Assembly: GCA_035496255.1 (NCBI GenBank)
Contig: DATJEU010000088.1
Coordinates: 1 to 64,000, forward strand
Direction: 5' to 3'
DNA: 64,000 bases
Source of the DNA: Gp6-AA40 sp035496255
Lineage (GTDB): Bacteria; Acidobacteriota; Vicinamibacteria; Vicinamibacterales; UBA2999
The position numbers were made by a program, and so were the translations under genes. Position 1 is the stretch's first letter, and every line of letters starts with the position of its first letter. Below, one piece after another: positions 35,609-43,985 of the stretch. The notes under the pieces are model-generated. The model saw only the letters and a program-made list of their open reading frames with translations. It ran no database searches and was not told the origin of the DNA.

Positions 35609-36260
35609 CGGGATGAGAAAGCGTGACGCGCCAGGCGTGCAGCGCCTGACGCGCTATGCGTTCGCTCGCCGTACCGTACACGCGATCGCCGAGGATCGGC
35701 CAGCCGCTGGTGGCCAGATGGACGCGAATCTGGTGCGTTCTCCCCGTGTGCAGTTTGCACCGGACCAGCGTCCAGTCGTCATGCACCTCGAGGATCTCAT
35801 AGTCCGTCACGCAATGCTGACCATCGTCGCGGACCACGACAATGCGGCGATCCTCTGCAGACCGCCCGAGCGGTAATGAGATTCGGCCGTTCGGCGGATC
35901 GGGAACACCGTTGACCACCGCCAGGTACTCCTTCGTGACGCGACCTGCGTTCATGTCCTTCTGCATCGTTGCGTGGAGCTGCGGCGTCAGCGCCATCACC
36001 ACAACACCGGACGTGTCCTTGTCGAGTCGCGTCAGGATGCCCGGCTGCATCCCGGGTCGGTCGCGATAGTGCCAGAGCACAGCGTTCAGGAGGGTGCCGC
36101 TGCTGTTCCTGTACGTGGGGTGCACGACGATGCCGGCCGGCTTCGAGACCACGAGAACAGCAGCGTCCTCGTACAGGATGGTCAGCGGCCCTTCTTCCGG
36201 CTGAGGACGCCGGCGGGTGTCGAGGGCTTGCTGCTGGATCCGCTGCACCTGATCGAGCAT
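35535..36260 (-). CDS. RluA-family pseudouridine synthase
   Basis: A 241-aa enzyme that isomerises uridine to pseudouridine in rRNA or tRNA. The catalytic Asp80 lies in GILTRLDKDTSG, the RluA-type HRLDxxTSG motif with T in place of H. Other family segments are VVSKPAGIVVHPT and GRTHQIRVHLA. There is no S4 domain. The ATG 36260 is chosen; an in-frame ATG at 36305 would read through the msrA ribosome binding site. It is divergent from msrA by 31 nt and its last 74 nt overlap the permease gene on the other strand. Confidence 0.9.
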   Translation of the reverse strand: MLDQVQRIQQQALDTRRRPQPEEGPLTILYEDAAVLVVSKPAGIVVHPTYRNSSGTLLNAVLWHYRDRPGMQPGILTRLDKDTSGVVVMALTPQLHATMQKDMNAGRVTKEYLAVVNGVPDPPNGRISLPLGRSAEDRRIVVVRDDGQHCVTDYEILEVHDDWTLVRCKLHTGRTHQIRVHLATSGWPILGDRVYGTASERIARQALHAWRVTLSHPVTRELVSLTAPLPADVAALVAGPP

Positions 36261-36291
36261 CCTACCCGTGATGGCTCTCTTTGGAGGAATG

Positions 36292-36924
36292 ATGAAGCTC
36301 CGCATGCCGACGTCCGAGCAGGCGCTGCCAGGTCACGAAGAACCGCTGGCGGTACCTGATGCGCATTTCGTGAACGGCAACCGGCTCGTGCCGCCATTTC
36401 CACCGGGTATGCAGGTGGCGCTCTTTGGTATGGGCTGCTTCTGGGGTGCCGAGCGGAAATTCTGGCAGGCCCCTGGCGTCTACTCCACCGCGGTTGGCTA
36501 TGCCGGCGGGTACACGAAGAACGCCACGTATCGCGAGGTGTGCAGCGGCATGACCGGCCACACCGAGGTGGTGCTGGTGGTGTTCGATCCGTCGCTGACG
36601 TCGTACGAGGAGATGTTGAAGGTCTTCTGGGAGAACCACGATCCGACGCAGGGCATGCGGCAGGGGAACGACGTTGGCACGCAGTATCGTTCGGCGATTT
36701 ACACGTTCTCGCCTGAGCAGCGGCGAGCTGCCGAGTCGTCACGCGACGTGTTTCAGCAGCGTCTGACGGCCGCGGGATACGGCGACATCACCACCGAGAT
36801 CGCTGATGCACCGCCGTTCTATTACGCGGAGGACTACCACCAGCAGTACCTGGCGAAGAATCAGGATGGTTACTGCGGCCTCGGCGGAACCGGCGTGAGC
36901 TGTCCGATTGGTGTCAATGCGTAA
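36292..36924 (+). CDS. msrA: Peptide methionine sulfoxide reductase A
   Basis: A 210-aa enzyme that reduces the S-epimer of methionine sulfoxide in proteins. The catalytic motif GCFWG has its cysteine near residue 49, followed by YSTAVGYAGG and the C-terminal YYAEDYHQQYLAKNQDGYCGLGG, with resolving cysteines CGLGGTGVSC near the end. The start ATG 36292 has GGAGG at 36283-36287; ATG 36289 and GTG 36268 are in frame but less well placed. It ends at the edge of a Family A repeat. Confidence 0.95.
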   Translation: MKLRMPTSEQALPGHEEPLAVPDAHFVNGNRLVPPFPPGMQVALFGMGCFWGAERKFWQAPGVYSTAVGYAGGYTKNATYREVCSGMTGHTEVVLVVFDPSLTSYEEMLKVFWENHDPTQGMRQGNDVGTQYRSAIYTFSPEQRRAAESSRDVFQQRLTAAGYGDITTEIADAPPFYYAEDYHQQYLAKNQDGYCGLGGTGVSCPIGVNA

Positions 36925-37012
36925 CTCCCAACGTCTGGCGGTCATCCAGGTCCCAACCTGTTCGAAGTGGTCGGGAGGCGTGGGAGCTGGCCGAGCGAAA
37001 GCCGTTGGGCGT
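36923..37012. repeat. Family A palindromic repeat, copy 1
   Basis: It begins AACTCCCAACGTCTGG at the msrA stop codon and ends TGGGAGCTGG (36981-36990) ... GCCGTTGGGC (37001-37010). CCCAACG (left) pairs with CGTTGGG (right), and CCAGGTCCCA pairs with TGGGAGCTGG with one mismatch, giving nested stems. The right arm aligns with 37531-37565, sharing TGGGAG.TGG.CGAGCG..AG.CGTTGGG. Together with the copy at 37475-37570 it flanks the small gene at 37019-37444. Confidence 0.6.
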
Positions 37013-37018
37013 CGGCAA

Positions 37019-37444
37019 TTATCGAGGAATGATCGTCACGGTGAAGCCGTCCTGATTCGGCGAGGCGTGCTGACGATGCTGGTGGATGCGCGAATAGGGA
37101 AGCTGCACCAGCGTGTCGCGTCCATCCTCCGGCTGCGGCTGGATTCGGATCGTCACATCCTCGACATTCGATTCGATCCGCCCCGCGTCGTCGGCCGTTG
37201 CGAAGCCCACGATCACGGTCTGGCCGTCGTGGCGCTTGTGAATTTCGAAGGTCCGGTACCGGCGCACGGCGAAGAGCGGCGCGCTCGGGAGCCCCGGTGA
37301 GTAGGTGAAGCCGTACACGCCGGCAGGCAGAGCGTTGACTCCGGTCCCTTCCTCAGCGTCGGTCACGAGGCGAACCTGGTTGCTGGTGCGGAGCGCATCC
37401 TGCGCTTCCGTCGCCTGCATATCGGTGTAGATCACTCTGCTCAT
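37019..37444 (-). CDS. Hypothetical protein flanked by two Family A repeats
   Basis: A 141-aa cytosolic protein that I do not recognise. It has a mixed alpha/beta pattern: IYTDMQATEAQDALRT near the start, a beta-rich middle (VYGFTYSPGLPSAPLFAVRRYRTFEIHKR), and VEDVTIRIQPQPEDGRDTLVQL. No signal peptide, membrane helix or known motif. The start ATG at 37442-37444 is clear. It stands alone between repeat copies 36923-37012 and 37475-37570 and is convergent with msrA. A transposase role is not supported. Confidence 0.58.
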   Translation of the reverse strand: MSRVIYTDMQATEAQDALRTSNQVRLVTDAEEGTGVNALPAGVYGFTYSPGLPSAPLFAVRRYRTFEIHKRHDGQTVIVGFATADDAGRIESNVEDVTIRIQPQPEDGRDTLVQLPYSRIHQHRQHASPNQDGFTVTIIPR

Positions 37445-37474
37445 ATCCGCACAATTATACAGACGACTTCAGCT

Positions 37475-37570
37475 CCAAACTCCCAACGTCTCCGTTTGTC
37501 CAACTCCCCAAGCGAACTGACTCGGGTCATTGGGAGTTGGTCGAGCGTCAGACGTTGGGTGGTGGGAGTT
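37475..37570. repeat. Family A palindromic repeat, copy 2
   Basis: Nested inverted repeats: CCCAACGTCT (37482-37491) with AGACGTTGGG (37550-37559), and CCAACTCCCCAA (37500-37511) with TTGGGAGTTGG (37530-37540) with one extra C. The 17-mer GCGTCAGACGTTGGGTG at 37545-37561 recurs exactly at 57245-57261. Seven-nucleotide words (CAACTCC, TTGGGAG, GGAGTTA) dominate. The element lies between the MATE gene stop and the 141-aa gene start. Confidence 0.68.
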
Positions 37571-38984
37571 AGAGTCGTGTGACCTTCCAGTAACCCTTCT
37601 GAAAGACGACGGTGCTGACGATGGCCATCGCCGTGAATGCGACGGCGACGGCAGTGAACACGCCGGTCGGGCCGAAGCCTGCCGGGTGGGCCAGCGACCA
37701 CGCGAGCGGCAGTTCGAGCATCCACATGCACGCGACATTGATCAGCGTCGGTGTGCGCGTGTCGCCCGCGCCGTTCAGGGCTGCCACCATCACCATCGAG
37801 AACCCGTAGAACGGGAAACCGGCGGCGACGATGCGCAGGCAATGGGCACCGTAGGCGGCAACCTCCGCGTCGTCGGTGAACAGCGCGACGATCGCCGGCG
37901 CGAAGGCCACGAACACCAGCCCGATCACGGCGAGGCAGACGGTGTCGTACCAGGCGGCCTTCATCGCCGCCTCGTGCGCCCGCTGCGGCCTGCCCGCGCC
38001 GAGGTTCTGGCCGACGAGGGTGGCCGCCGCGTTTCCGAGTCCGAACGCCGGAAGCAGCGCGAACAGGATGATGCGGATCCCGATCGTGTTGCCCGCGACC
38101 GCGGCGCTGCCGAAGCCGGTGAGGATGTAGACGAGCCCCATCCACGACGCCATGCCGATGAAGTTCTGGAACGTCGCCGTGCCCGAGATGCGCAGGATGG
38201 TCTTCATCATGTGCGTATCCAGGCCAAGATGCTGGCGGCGAATGGTGACGCGGCCGTCGCGCCGGGTCAGGTGATACAACTGAAACAGCACACCCGATCC
38301 GCGGCCGATCGTCGTGCCGACGGCCGCGCCGACGACGCCAAGGCGCGGGAACGGGCCGAGGCCGAAAATGAAACATGGGCCGAGGACGATGTTGATCGCG
38401 TTGGCGAACCAGAGCACACGCATCGCGATCGCGGCATCACCCGAGCCGCGGAACACCGCGTTGATCAGGAAAAGCATCAACACGGTACCGCTGCCTCCGA
38501 CCATGACGCGCGGGAACGTCGAGCCGATGCGCAGGACGTCGCCGCCGGCGCCCATCATCGCAAGGAGCTGCGGCCCGAACAGCGCGCCAGCGCTGCCGAT
38601 GACGATGGCGAACGCAAGGCCAAGCACGATCGACTGGACGGCGGCACGTGCGGCCTGGTCGTGGTCCTTCTCGCCGATACGCCGTGCGACGACGGCGGTG
38701 GCGCCAATCGAGAGTCCGATCGCGATGGCGTAGATCATCGTCATCAGCGATTCGGTGATGCCGACGGTTGCAATCGCCTGCGCGCCGAGCCGGCCGACGA
38801 AAAAGATATCGGCGACGGCGAAGATCGATTCCATCACCATCTCGAGGACCATCGGGATGGCGAGCAGGATGACGGCGCGGCCGACCGGTGCGTCAGTGAA
38901 GTCCTGATGCGATCCGCGAACGGCTTCCTTGACGGTGGCCCAGACCGAGGGCGTGCCCGTGGCGAGTTCGGCCATCGATGTCAT
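37569..38984 (-). CDS. MATE-family multidrug efflux transporter
   Basis: A 471-aa inner membrane protein with twelve predicted helices in two halves and the MATE pattern (RAVILLAIPMVLEMVMESIFAVADIFFVGRLG, TGFGSAAVAGNTIGIRI). It exports cationic drugs or metabolites in exchange for Na+ or H+. ATG 38984 is chosen; ATG 38975 (MAELATG) is also possible. It is separated from the DUF4097-like gene by 110 nt holding a Family B repeat, and the stop lies next to the Family A repeat. Confidence 0.93.
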   Translation of the reverse strand: MTSMAELATGTPSVWATVKEAVRGSHQDFTDAPVGRAVILLAIPMVLEMVMESIFAVADIFFVGRLGAQAIATVGITESLMTMIYAIAIGLSIGATAVVARRIGEKDHDQAARAAVQSIVLGLAFAIVIGSAGALFGPQLLAMMGAGGDVLRIGSTFPRVMVGGSGTVLMLFLINAVFRGSGDAAIAMRVLWFANAINIVLGPCFIFGLGPFPRLGVVGAAVGTTIGRGSGVLFQLYHLTRRDGRVTIRRQHLGLDTHMMKTILRISGTATFQNFIGMASWMGLVYILTGFGSAAVAGNTIGIRIILFALLPAFGLGNAAATLVGQNLGAGRPQRAHEAAMKAAWYDTVCLAVIGLVFVAFAPAIVALFTDDAEVAAYGAHCLRIVAAGFPFYGFSMVMVAALNGAGDTRTPTLINVACMWMLELPLAWSLAHPAGFGPTGVFTAVAVAFTAMAIVSTVVFQKGYWKVTRL

Positions 38985-39032
38985 GAAAGGCCGCTCATTG
39001 TAGTCGCGCGGCGGTGGTCGCGACGGGGGCAG

Positions 39033-39085
39033 CGCCGACCTGAAGACCGGCTTCTACGGAACGCCTGTCGGGCCCGGCTTCAGAC
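39033..39085. repeat. Family B repeat, copy 3
   Basis: GCCGACCTGAAGACCGGC (39034-39051) followed by TTCTACGG matches the first hairpin of the 5879 copy (GGCCGAGCTGAAGG...CGGCCTCGACG). A second unit, CCCGGCTTCAGACGGG, follows. The core GACCTGAAGACC (39037-39048) differs at two positions from GGTCTGAAGACC at 7444. It lies between co-directional genes. Confidence 0.5.
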
Positions 39086-39094
39086 GGGCGTTCG

Positions 39095-39949
39095 TTACCG
39101 GCTCGCGATGGTGACACCCCCGTTGACGGTGCGTACGTGCACGGGCGGCCCGCCCGAGCCGAGTGTACTTTCGATGCGCCGGGTTGAGAGGCGACCGCGC
39201 ACCGTGATCGGGAAGTCGATATTGATGCCGCCATTCGTCGTCTCGGCGCGCAGGTCCGCGTTGTAACCGGCCGGCAGCCGCATCTGGATGCCGCCGTTGG
39301 TCGTTGCGACCTCAAGGCCGGCGCCGTCCCAGCGGCGGCCGTCGAGCGCGACCGTAATCCCGCCATTGACTGTGCTACCGCGCACGTCGCCGGAAACGTC
39401 GTTGAGCGAGACGCCGCCGTTCGTCGTCTCGAATCGTGTGCGGTTGGCGACGTTGTCGATCGCGATGCCGCCGTTGTTCGTGCGAAGCACCAGCGGCAAC
39501 TCGCGCGGCGCCTCGATCTCGACATCCACGGACCACGATTCGCGATTGCGTGCCTGCGGTCCGTTGACCCGTACGCGACCGCCGTCCGTCGCGATCCGGA
39601 TGTCATCGGCGAGGTCGCGGGCGTCGCCTTCGTTCTGCGCCCGGGCGACAACGCGAAAACGGACTCGCGTGGCGGATCCGGAGACGCCGCGCACGCGGAT
39701 GCCGCCGTTACCACCGGTGTCGACGTCGAGTGAGGCGATCCCGGGAAGCGATTGCTCGCGCACGTCGCAGAAGGTGCGGTCCCGGTTGCCTCGCTCGGCG
39801 TCACGACACCAGTCGTCGGCCCGCCGGCCGAAGTCTTCGAACGCGCGATCCCTGGCTCGCGAGCGTCCCTGTGCGGATACGCCGATACTGCCTGCCACGC
39901 TGCTTGTCACGAGGACGGCCACGACCAGGGAGCGGAATCTCACGTTCAT
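39095..39949 (-). CDS. Secreted DUF4097-like protein with six NGG repeats
   Basis: A 284-aa exported protein. The signal peptide ends SIGVSAQG near residue 27. A charged segment with two cysteines (WCRDAERGNRDRTFCD) precedes a repeat region where NNGGIAI, TNGGVSL, VNGGITV, TNGGIQM, TNGGINI and VNGGVTI recur about every 25 residues. Such DUF4097-type repeats are predicted to form a beta-solenoid. The function is unknown; an adhesin-like or scaffold role is possible. The start at 39949 has GGAGG just upstream. It is 44 nt downstream of the sulfurtransferase gene. Confidence 0.8.
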   Translation of the reverse strand: MNVRFRSLVVAVLVTSSVAGSIGVSAQGRSRARDRAFEDFGRRADDWCRDAERGNRDRTFCDVREQSLPGIASLDVDTGGNGGIRVRGVSGSATRVRFRVVARAQNEGDARDLADDIRIATDGGRVRVNGPQARNRESWSVDVEIEAPRELPLVLRTNNGGIAIDNVANRTRFETTNGGVSLNDVSGDVRGSTVNGGITVALDGRRWDGAGLEVATTNGGIQMRLPAGYNADLRAETTNGGINIDFPITVRGRLSTRRIESTLGSGGPPVHVRTVNGGVTIASR

Positions 39950-39993
39950 ATCCTCCGCTGCGGTTGGACGGGAATCACCCGCGGGAGGTTGGC

Positions 39994-40851
39994 TCAGCGC
40001 GGCTTGGCGGGGCCGGTTTCGACCGGACGCTGCGGATCGCTCGACCACTCGGACCATGACCCGGCATACAGACGCGCGCCGGGCAGGCCGGCGTGCTCCA
40101 TCGCAAGCAGGTTCTGACAGGCGGTGACGCCCGAACCGCAATACATCACCGTGTGCGCCGGCGTATGCCCGTGAAGCGAGGCCGTGAAGCGGGTCCGGAG
40201 CTGCTCGGGCGGCAGCATGGTGTTATCGCGAGCCAGATTCGACTTGAAAAAGTGATTGGCCGCGCCCGGAATGTGTCCCGGCGTTCGATCAAGGGGCTCG
40301 GTATGGCCCTCGAAACGTTCGGGCGCACGTGCGTCGAGGAGGAGCGTGCCAGGTCGACCAAGGCTCGCCTTCACGCCGTCGACGTCCACGAGCAAATGCG
40401 ACTGCCAGTTGGGCACGAATGATGCCGGCGCTCGCGTCTCTTCACCGGATATCGTCGGGTGACCTTCGGCGATCCACTTGGCGAACCCGCCATCCAGCAC
40501 CGCGATGTCGTCGTGCCCGGCGTATTTGAGCATCCACCAGAACCGGCTTGCGAACATGCCGTTGTCCTGGTCATAGGCGACGACCTGCACGTTCGTATCG
40601 ATGCCGAGACGTTGAAACGTCGCCGCCATCACATCACGCTGCGGCAGCGGATGACGGCCGTTTGATCCGGTGAGCGGCGCCGACAGATCTGCCGCCAGGC
40701 TGATGTAGACCGCGCCCGGCACATGGGCAGCGAGATACGCGTCGCGTCCCCACTGCTCGCGCTGCAAATCGAATCGGCAGTCAGCGATCACCCATGTTGC
40801 CTGCAAATGGTCGGCAAGCGCCGTTGTGCTGATCAATGTCGTGAACGACAC
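39994..40851 (-). CDS. sseA: Tandem-rhodanese sulfurtransferase (MST/SseA-type)
   Basis: A 285-aa cytosolic two-domain rhodanese. The N-terminal inactive domain (about 5-130) has DQDNGMFASRFWWML. The C-terminal domain carries the active loop YCGSGVTA with Cys238. The loop CG[S/T]GVTA is the mercaptopyruvate sulfurtransferase form rather than the CRKGVT of thiosulfate rhodanese, so it probably moves sulfur from 3-mercaptopyruvate to thiols or cyanide. It precedes the DUF4097-like gene on the same strand. Confidence 0.9.
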   Translation of the reverse strand: MSFTTLISTTALADHLQATWVIADCRFDLQREQWGRDAYLAAHVPGAVYISLAADLSAPLTGSNGRHPLPQRDVMAATFQRLGIDTNVQVVAYDQDNGMFASRFWWMLKYAGHDDIAVLDGGFAKWIAEGHPTISGEETRAPASFVPNWQSHLLVDVDGVKASLGRPGTLLLDARAPERFEGHTEPLDRTPGHIPGAANHFFKSNLARDNTMLPPEQLRTRFTASLHGHTPAHTVMYCGSGVTACQNLLAMEHAGLPGARLYAGSWSEWSSDPQRPVETGPAKPR

Positions 40852-40935
40852 GCGCGTAGATTAGCCGAAGGTGTAAACAGTTGACAGTTCAGCTTGCCGC
40901 GGTGTTCGATCACTCGCATACTCCTGGGTGCTTCC

Positions 40936-41094
40936 ATGACTCCTCTCATCCTCCTCACCATCACGATTGCGTTCGGTCTCGTCGGCGGAGTGCTGTCGCT
41001 GCGGCGCCTCGCCAGAACACGCACGGCGGACTACGGAGCGGTCAGCACGCAGTGGCTGTCGGAACTCCGGCGCGATGAGCCCTGGACGCGCTGA
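40936..41094 (+). CDS. Putative small single-helix membrane protein
   Basis: A 52-aa protein starting at ATG 40936: an N-terminal hydrophobic helix (TPLILLTITIAFGLVGGVLSL) then a basic, soluble tail ending in DEPWTR. The short length limits certainty. It is 4 nt upstream of the lipoprotein gene on the same strand, so a two-gene operon is likely. A TTGACA hexamer at 40881-40886 lies upstream, without a clear -10. No family recognised. Confidence 0.5.
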   Translation: MTPLILLTITIAFGLVGGVLSLRRLARTRTADYGAVSTQWLSELRRDEPWTR

Positions 41095-41098
41095 CGTC

Positions 41099-41476
41099 AT
41101 GCACCGCGCGCGGTCAGCACGAATCGCGACGATTGCACTGCTGACCGCACTCACCACCGCATGCGCCAACAAGTCGTTGCCCGGTACTGGAACCCGCGCG
41201 GCGGTGACGATGGGCACTATTTCTGGACTGGTGAGTACTGGTGACGGCAGCACGCCGGTCAGCGGCCGTAAAGTGACGGCGATCAACACCGCGACAAACG
41301 CGCGTGTCGACACCAGCACCGCGACTAACGGCGGCTACACGATGCGCGTGCCCGAGGGTCACTATCGGCTCGAGGTCGAATTACGCGCTGGCGAACGCCT
41401 CGACAAACGCCCGGACCCGACCACGGTAGGCAGCGGCGATCTCGATGCCGAGCGGAATTTCGTGATCGCCCGGTAG
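41099..41476 (+). CDS. Small lipoprotein with carboxypeptidase-regulatory-like domain
   Basis: A 125-aa exported lipoprotein. The hydrophobic stretch ends in LTTAC, with the lipidated cysteine near residue 22. The rest reads as a carboxypeptidase-regulatory/Cna-B-like beta sandwich (GTISGLVSTGDGSTPVSGRKVTAINTATN, GGYTMRVPEGHYRLEVELRAGE). It could modulate an envelope complex, but no partner is apparent. The start ATG 41099 follows the small membrane protein by 4 nt; ATG 41075 is in frame but would overlap it. Confidence 0.7.
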   Translation: MHRARSARIATIALLTALTTACANKSLPGTGTRAAVTMGTISGLVSTGDGSTPVSGRKVTAINTATNARVDTSTATNGGYTMRVPEGHYRLEVELRAGERLDKRPDPTTVGSGDLDAERNFVIAR

Positions 41477-41544
41477 TCACCACGCCTGACGTCTCAGCGA
41501 AAACGCTGGATCTCAGGCCAAAACGCAAAAAACCGCCAGGCCTT

Positions 41545-42432
41545 CTAGCGTGGAGTGATCCGCTCGAGCGCTGCGATGCGCGCTTCGAGCGGCGGGTGGG
41601 TGGAGAAGAGCGACGTCCAGCCCGGCATCCCGTTGATCTTGAACGCCGCCAGTTCGGCGTGCTGCGTGTCCACGAGCTCATGATTGGCGGCGAGGCGTTT
41701 GAGCGCGGCGATCATGCGATCGCGTCCAGCCAACTGCGCGCCACCACGATCGGCGCGGAATTCGCGCTGTCGGGAAAACCAGGCGGTCACCAGCGAGCCG
41801 AGAATGCCGAACACGATCTGCAGCACCCACACGACGAGGTAGTTCATCTGGCCGTTGCGATCGTCACGTGAGTTGCCGCGTGACGAAATCGCGTACGCGA
41901 TGATCCGCGCCAGGAACATCACGAATGCGTTGATCACGCCCTGCAGCAACGCCATCGTCACCATGTCGCCGTTGACGATGTGCGTGACCTCGTGCGCGAG
42001 GACACCTTCCGCTTCTTCCCGCCGCATCGAACGGAGCAAGCCGCTGGACACCGCGACGAGGCTTCGGTTGCGGCTCGGTCCAGTCGCGAACGCATTGACT
42101 TCGGGCGAGTCGTAGAAGCCGACTTCGGGCATCGGCAACTGCGCCTGCTGGGTGAGGCGTTCGACAGTGCGATACAGCCAGTCGAGTTCGTCATGGCCGG
42201 TGTGTCCGTCGACGAGTCTGACGCCCATGGCGTGCTTCGCCATCCATCGCGACAGCGCGAGCGAAATGAACGCGCCCACCATGCCCCAGACGAGGCAGAA
42301 CACCATCAGCGAGCCGATATTCAGGCCACGCGGTCCGACATAGCGGCCGACGCCCAGGAATGTCAGGACGATCGAGATGACGAGGACGACCAGGATGTTG
42401 GTGACGACGAACAGAAAAATGCGTTTCGCCAT
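41545..42432 (-). CDS. htpX: Membrane zinc protease HtpX
   Basis: A 295-aa M48 metalloprotease that degrades damaged inner membrane proteins. Two N-terminal helices (about 5-60) precede the catalytic motif HEVTH (His147, Glu148, His151), and two more helices follow at about 160-205. A third zinc ligand Glu is expected in the FRADRGGAQLAG region, matching HtpX. The ATG 42432 is chosen. It is divergent from the MocR gene, across a region rich in ATTGC half-sites. Confidence 0.93.
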   Translation of the reverse strand: MAKRIFLFVVTNILVVLVISIVLTFLGVGRYVGPRGLNIGSLMVFCLVWGMVGAFISLALSRWMAKHAMGVRLVDGHTGHDELDWLYRTVERLTQQAQLPMPEVGFYDSPEVNAFATGPSRNRSLVAVSSGLLRSMRREEAEGVLAHEVTHIVNGDMVTMALLQGVINAFVMFLARIIAYAISSRGNSRDDRNGQMNYLVVWVLQIVFGILGSLVTAWFSRQREFRADRGGAQLAGRDRMIAALKRLAANHELVDTQHAELAAFKINGMPGWTSLFSTHPPLEARIAALERITPR

Positions 42433-42486
42433 GATGAATACAGCATACGACGCCTGACCTGGCCGGCGGGTTTCCGGCGCGGTGGG

Positions 42487-42551
42487 ACATTGTCCGGCTG
42501 ACATGTGGATTGCCGGTGTGGCAATGAGTACATTGCGTGCCATGACAATGT
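42487..42551. promoter_or_regulatory. Nested inverted repeats at the MocR start, probable operator
   Basis: Three inverted repeats lie in 65 nt: ACATTGTC (42487-42494) with GACAATGT (42544-42551); ATTGCC (42509-42514) with GGCAAT (42520-42525); and GCAATG (42521-42526) with CATTGC (42531-42536). The repeated CATTG half-sites precede and overlap the MocR start at 42542. Known MocR-type regulators bind repeats upstream of their own or a divergent gene; the divergent htpX starts 55 nt to the left. Confidence 0.5.
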
Positions 42552-43903
42552 GGCTGCCCGACCTGGAGGGACGCCGGGGCCCCGTCTACCGGGCGATTGC
42601 CGATGCCATCGATCAGGCCGTGCAGGATGGCACGCTGCGCGCCGGGACGCGATTGCCGCCGCACCGGGACCTCGCCGATCACCTCGGCGTGACGGTGACG
42701 ACCATTACTCGCGCCTACACCGAGGCAGCGCGCCGCGGCCTCACGTCGGGTCATGTCGGCCGGGGCACGTTCATTCGCGGCCACGAGCCGGAGGATCTCG
42801 GGAACGATACCGGTGTGCTCGATTTGAGCATCAACATCCTGATGCCCGACCAGGAAGTCGCGCGTCTCGAGGCGCGCCTGTTCCAGCGGCGCGTGCTGCC
42901 GTGGACGCAGCTCCTGAGCTATGTGCCGAGCCGCGGCCACCTGCGTCACCGGCAGGCGATGGCCGCCTGGCTGGCGCGGTTCGGACTGATCGTCGATCCG
43001 GAACGCGTCGTGCTGACCGGCGGCGGCCAGCATGCGATGGCCTCGGCCTTCTCGGCTACCCTCAGGCCCGGCGACACGCTGCTCGTGGAGGAGCTCACGT
43101 ATTCGGGTGCGCGTGTGCTGGCCGAGCAGATGCACTTTCGTACGCGAGGCGTCGCCATCGATGCCGAGGGACTCAAGCCCGACGCGCTGGAGCAGGCGTG
43201 CCGGAGCTCACGCGGCCGGGTCCTCTACTGCATGCCACGACTGCACAACCCGACGTCCGCGGTCATGTCCGAGCGACGGCGCAAACAGATTGCCGTCATC
43301 GCCGAGCGTTACAAACTGACGGTGATTGAAGACGACGTCTACGGCTTCGCGTCACCGGAGCGCGCACCGCTGGCGGCGCTGCTCCCGGAACGCGTCATTT
43401 ACATCAACAGCCTGTCGAAGAGCCTCTTTCCGGGTATTCGCCTCGGTTGTGCGGTCGCCGCGCCGGTGTTGCTCGAGAAGGTCGCCCGCGCGGTCTGGTC
43501 GACGATGATCATGGCATCGCCGATCGGTGCCGACCTGTTGTGCGGGTGGATCGAAGACGGCACCGCCGCGCGTATCGTCGAGTGGAAACGGCACGAGATC
43601 GCCGCGCGCCATCAGATGGCGCGGCGGCTCCTGCGTGACGAACGCATTCAGACGCATCCGACCAGTCCACACATCTGGTTGTACCTGCCGGCACGCTGGA
43701 CCGTTGACGCGTTCGTCGCGCAGGCGCGGGCGCGCGGGGTGATCGTGAACGGCGCAGGCAGCTTTGCGGCGACCGACGACTACGCCCGGGCGGTTCGCCT
43801 CTGCATCGGCACGCCACGCACACGCGCCGGCCTGGAGCAGGCACTCGCCCGAATCGTCGGCGCCCTCGCCGACCGCGTGCCCGCCGCTCGCGCCGTCGTC
43901 TGA
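42542..43903 (+). CDS. MocR-type GntR regulator with aminotransferase domain
   Basis: A 453-aa chimeric regulator. An N-terminal winged-helix GntR domain (about 12-80; RAIADAIDQAVQDGTLRAGTRLPPHRDLADHLGV) is joined to a fold-type-I PLP aminotransferase domain with the PLP lysine in NSLSKSLFPGIRLG (Lys293) and TGGGQHAMASAFSA. Relatives (PdxR, GabR) sense PLP or amino compounds and activate or repress neighbours. ATG 42542 is chosen; the frame is open upstream. The promoter region holds nested inverted repeats. The natural target is not known; htpX is the only divergent gene. Confidence 0.92.
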   Translation: MTMWLPDLEGRRGPVYRAIADAIDQAVQDGTLRAGTRLPPHRDLADHLGVTVTTITRAYTEAARRGLTSGHVGRGTFIRGHEPEDLGNDTGVLDLSINILMPDQEVARLEARLFQRRVLPWTQLLSYVPSRGHLRHRQAMAAWLARFGLIVDPERVVLTGGGQHAMASAFSATLRPGDTLLVEELTYSGARVLAEQMHFRTRGVAIDAEGLKPDALEQACRSSRGRVLYCMPRLHNPTSAVMSERRRKQIAVIAERYKLTVIEDDVYGFASPERAPLAALLPERVIYINSLSKSLFPGIRLGCAVAAPVLLEKVARAVWSTMIMASPIGADLLCGWIEDGTAARIVEWKRHEIAARHQMARRLLRDERIQTHPTSPHIWLYLPARWTVDAFVAQARARGVIVNGAGSFAATDDYARAVRLCIGTPRTRAGLEQALARIVGALADRVPAARAVV

Positions 43904-43985
43904 GACGATGAGAGGCACAGGGAGGGGCTTCCTCGGCCTCCTCATGCTTCTCAATCTGCAGCCTCGGCGCCTCCTGAACTTCCAG

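Noticed and set aside
37530..39266. 578-residue plus-strand frame across the MATE gene
   Set aside because: Antisense to a well-defined MATE transporter and dominated by Arg, Asp and His runs.
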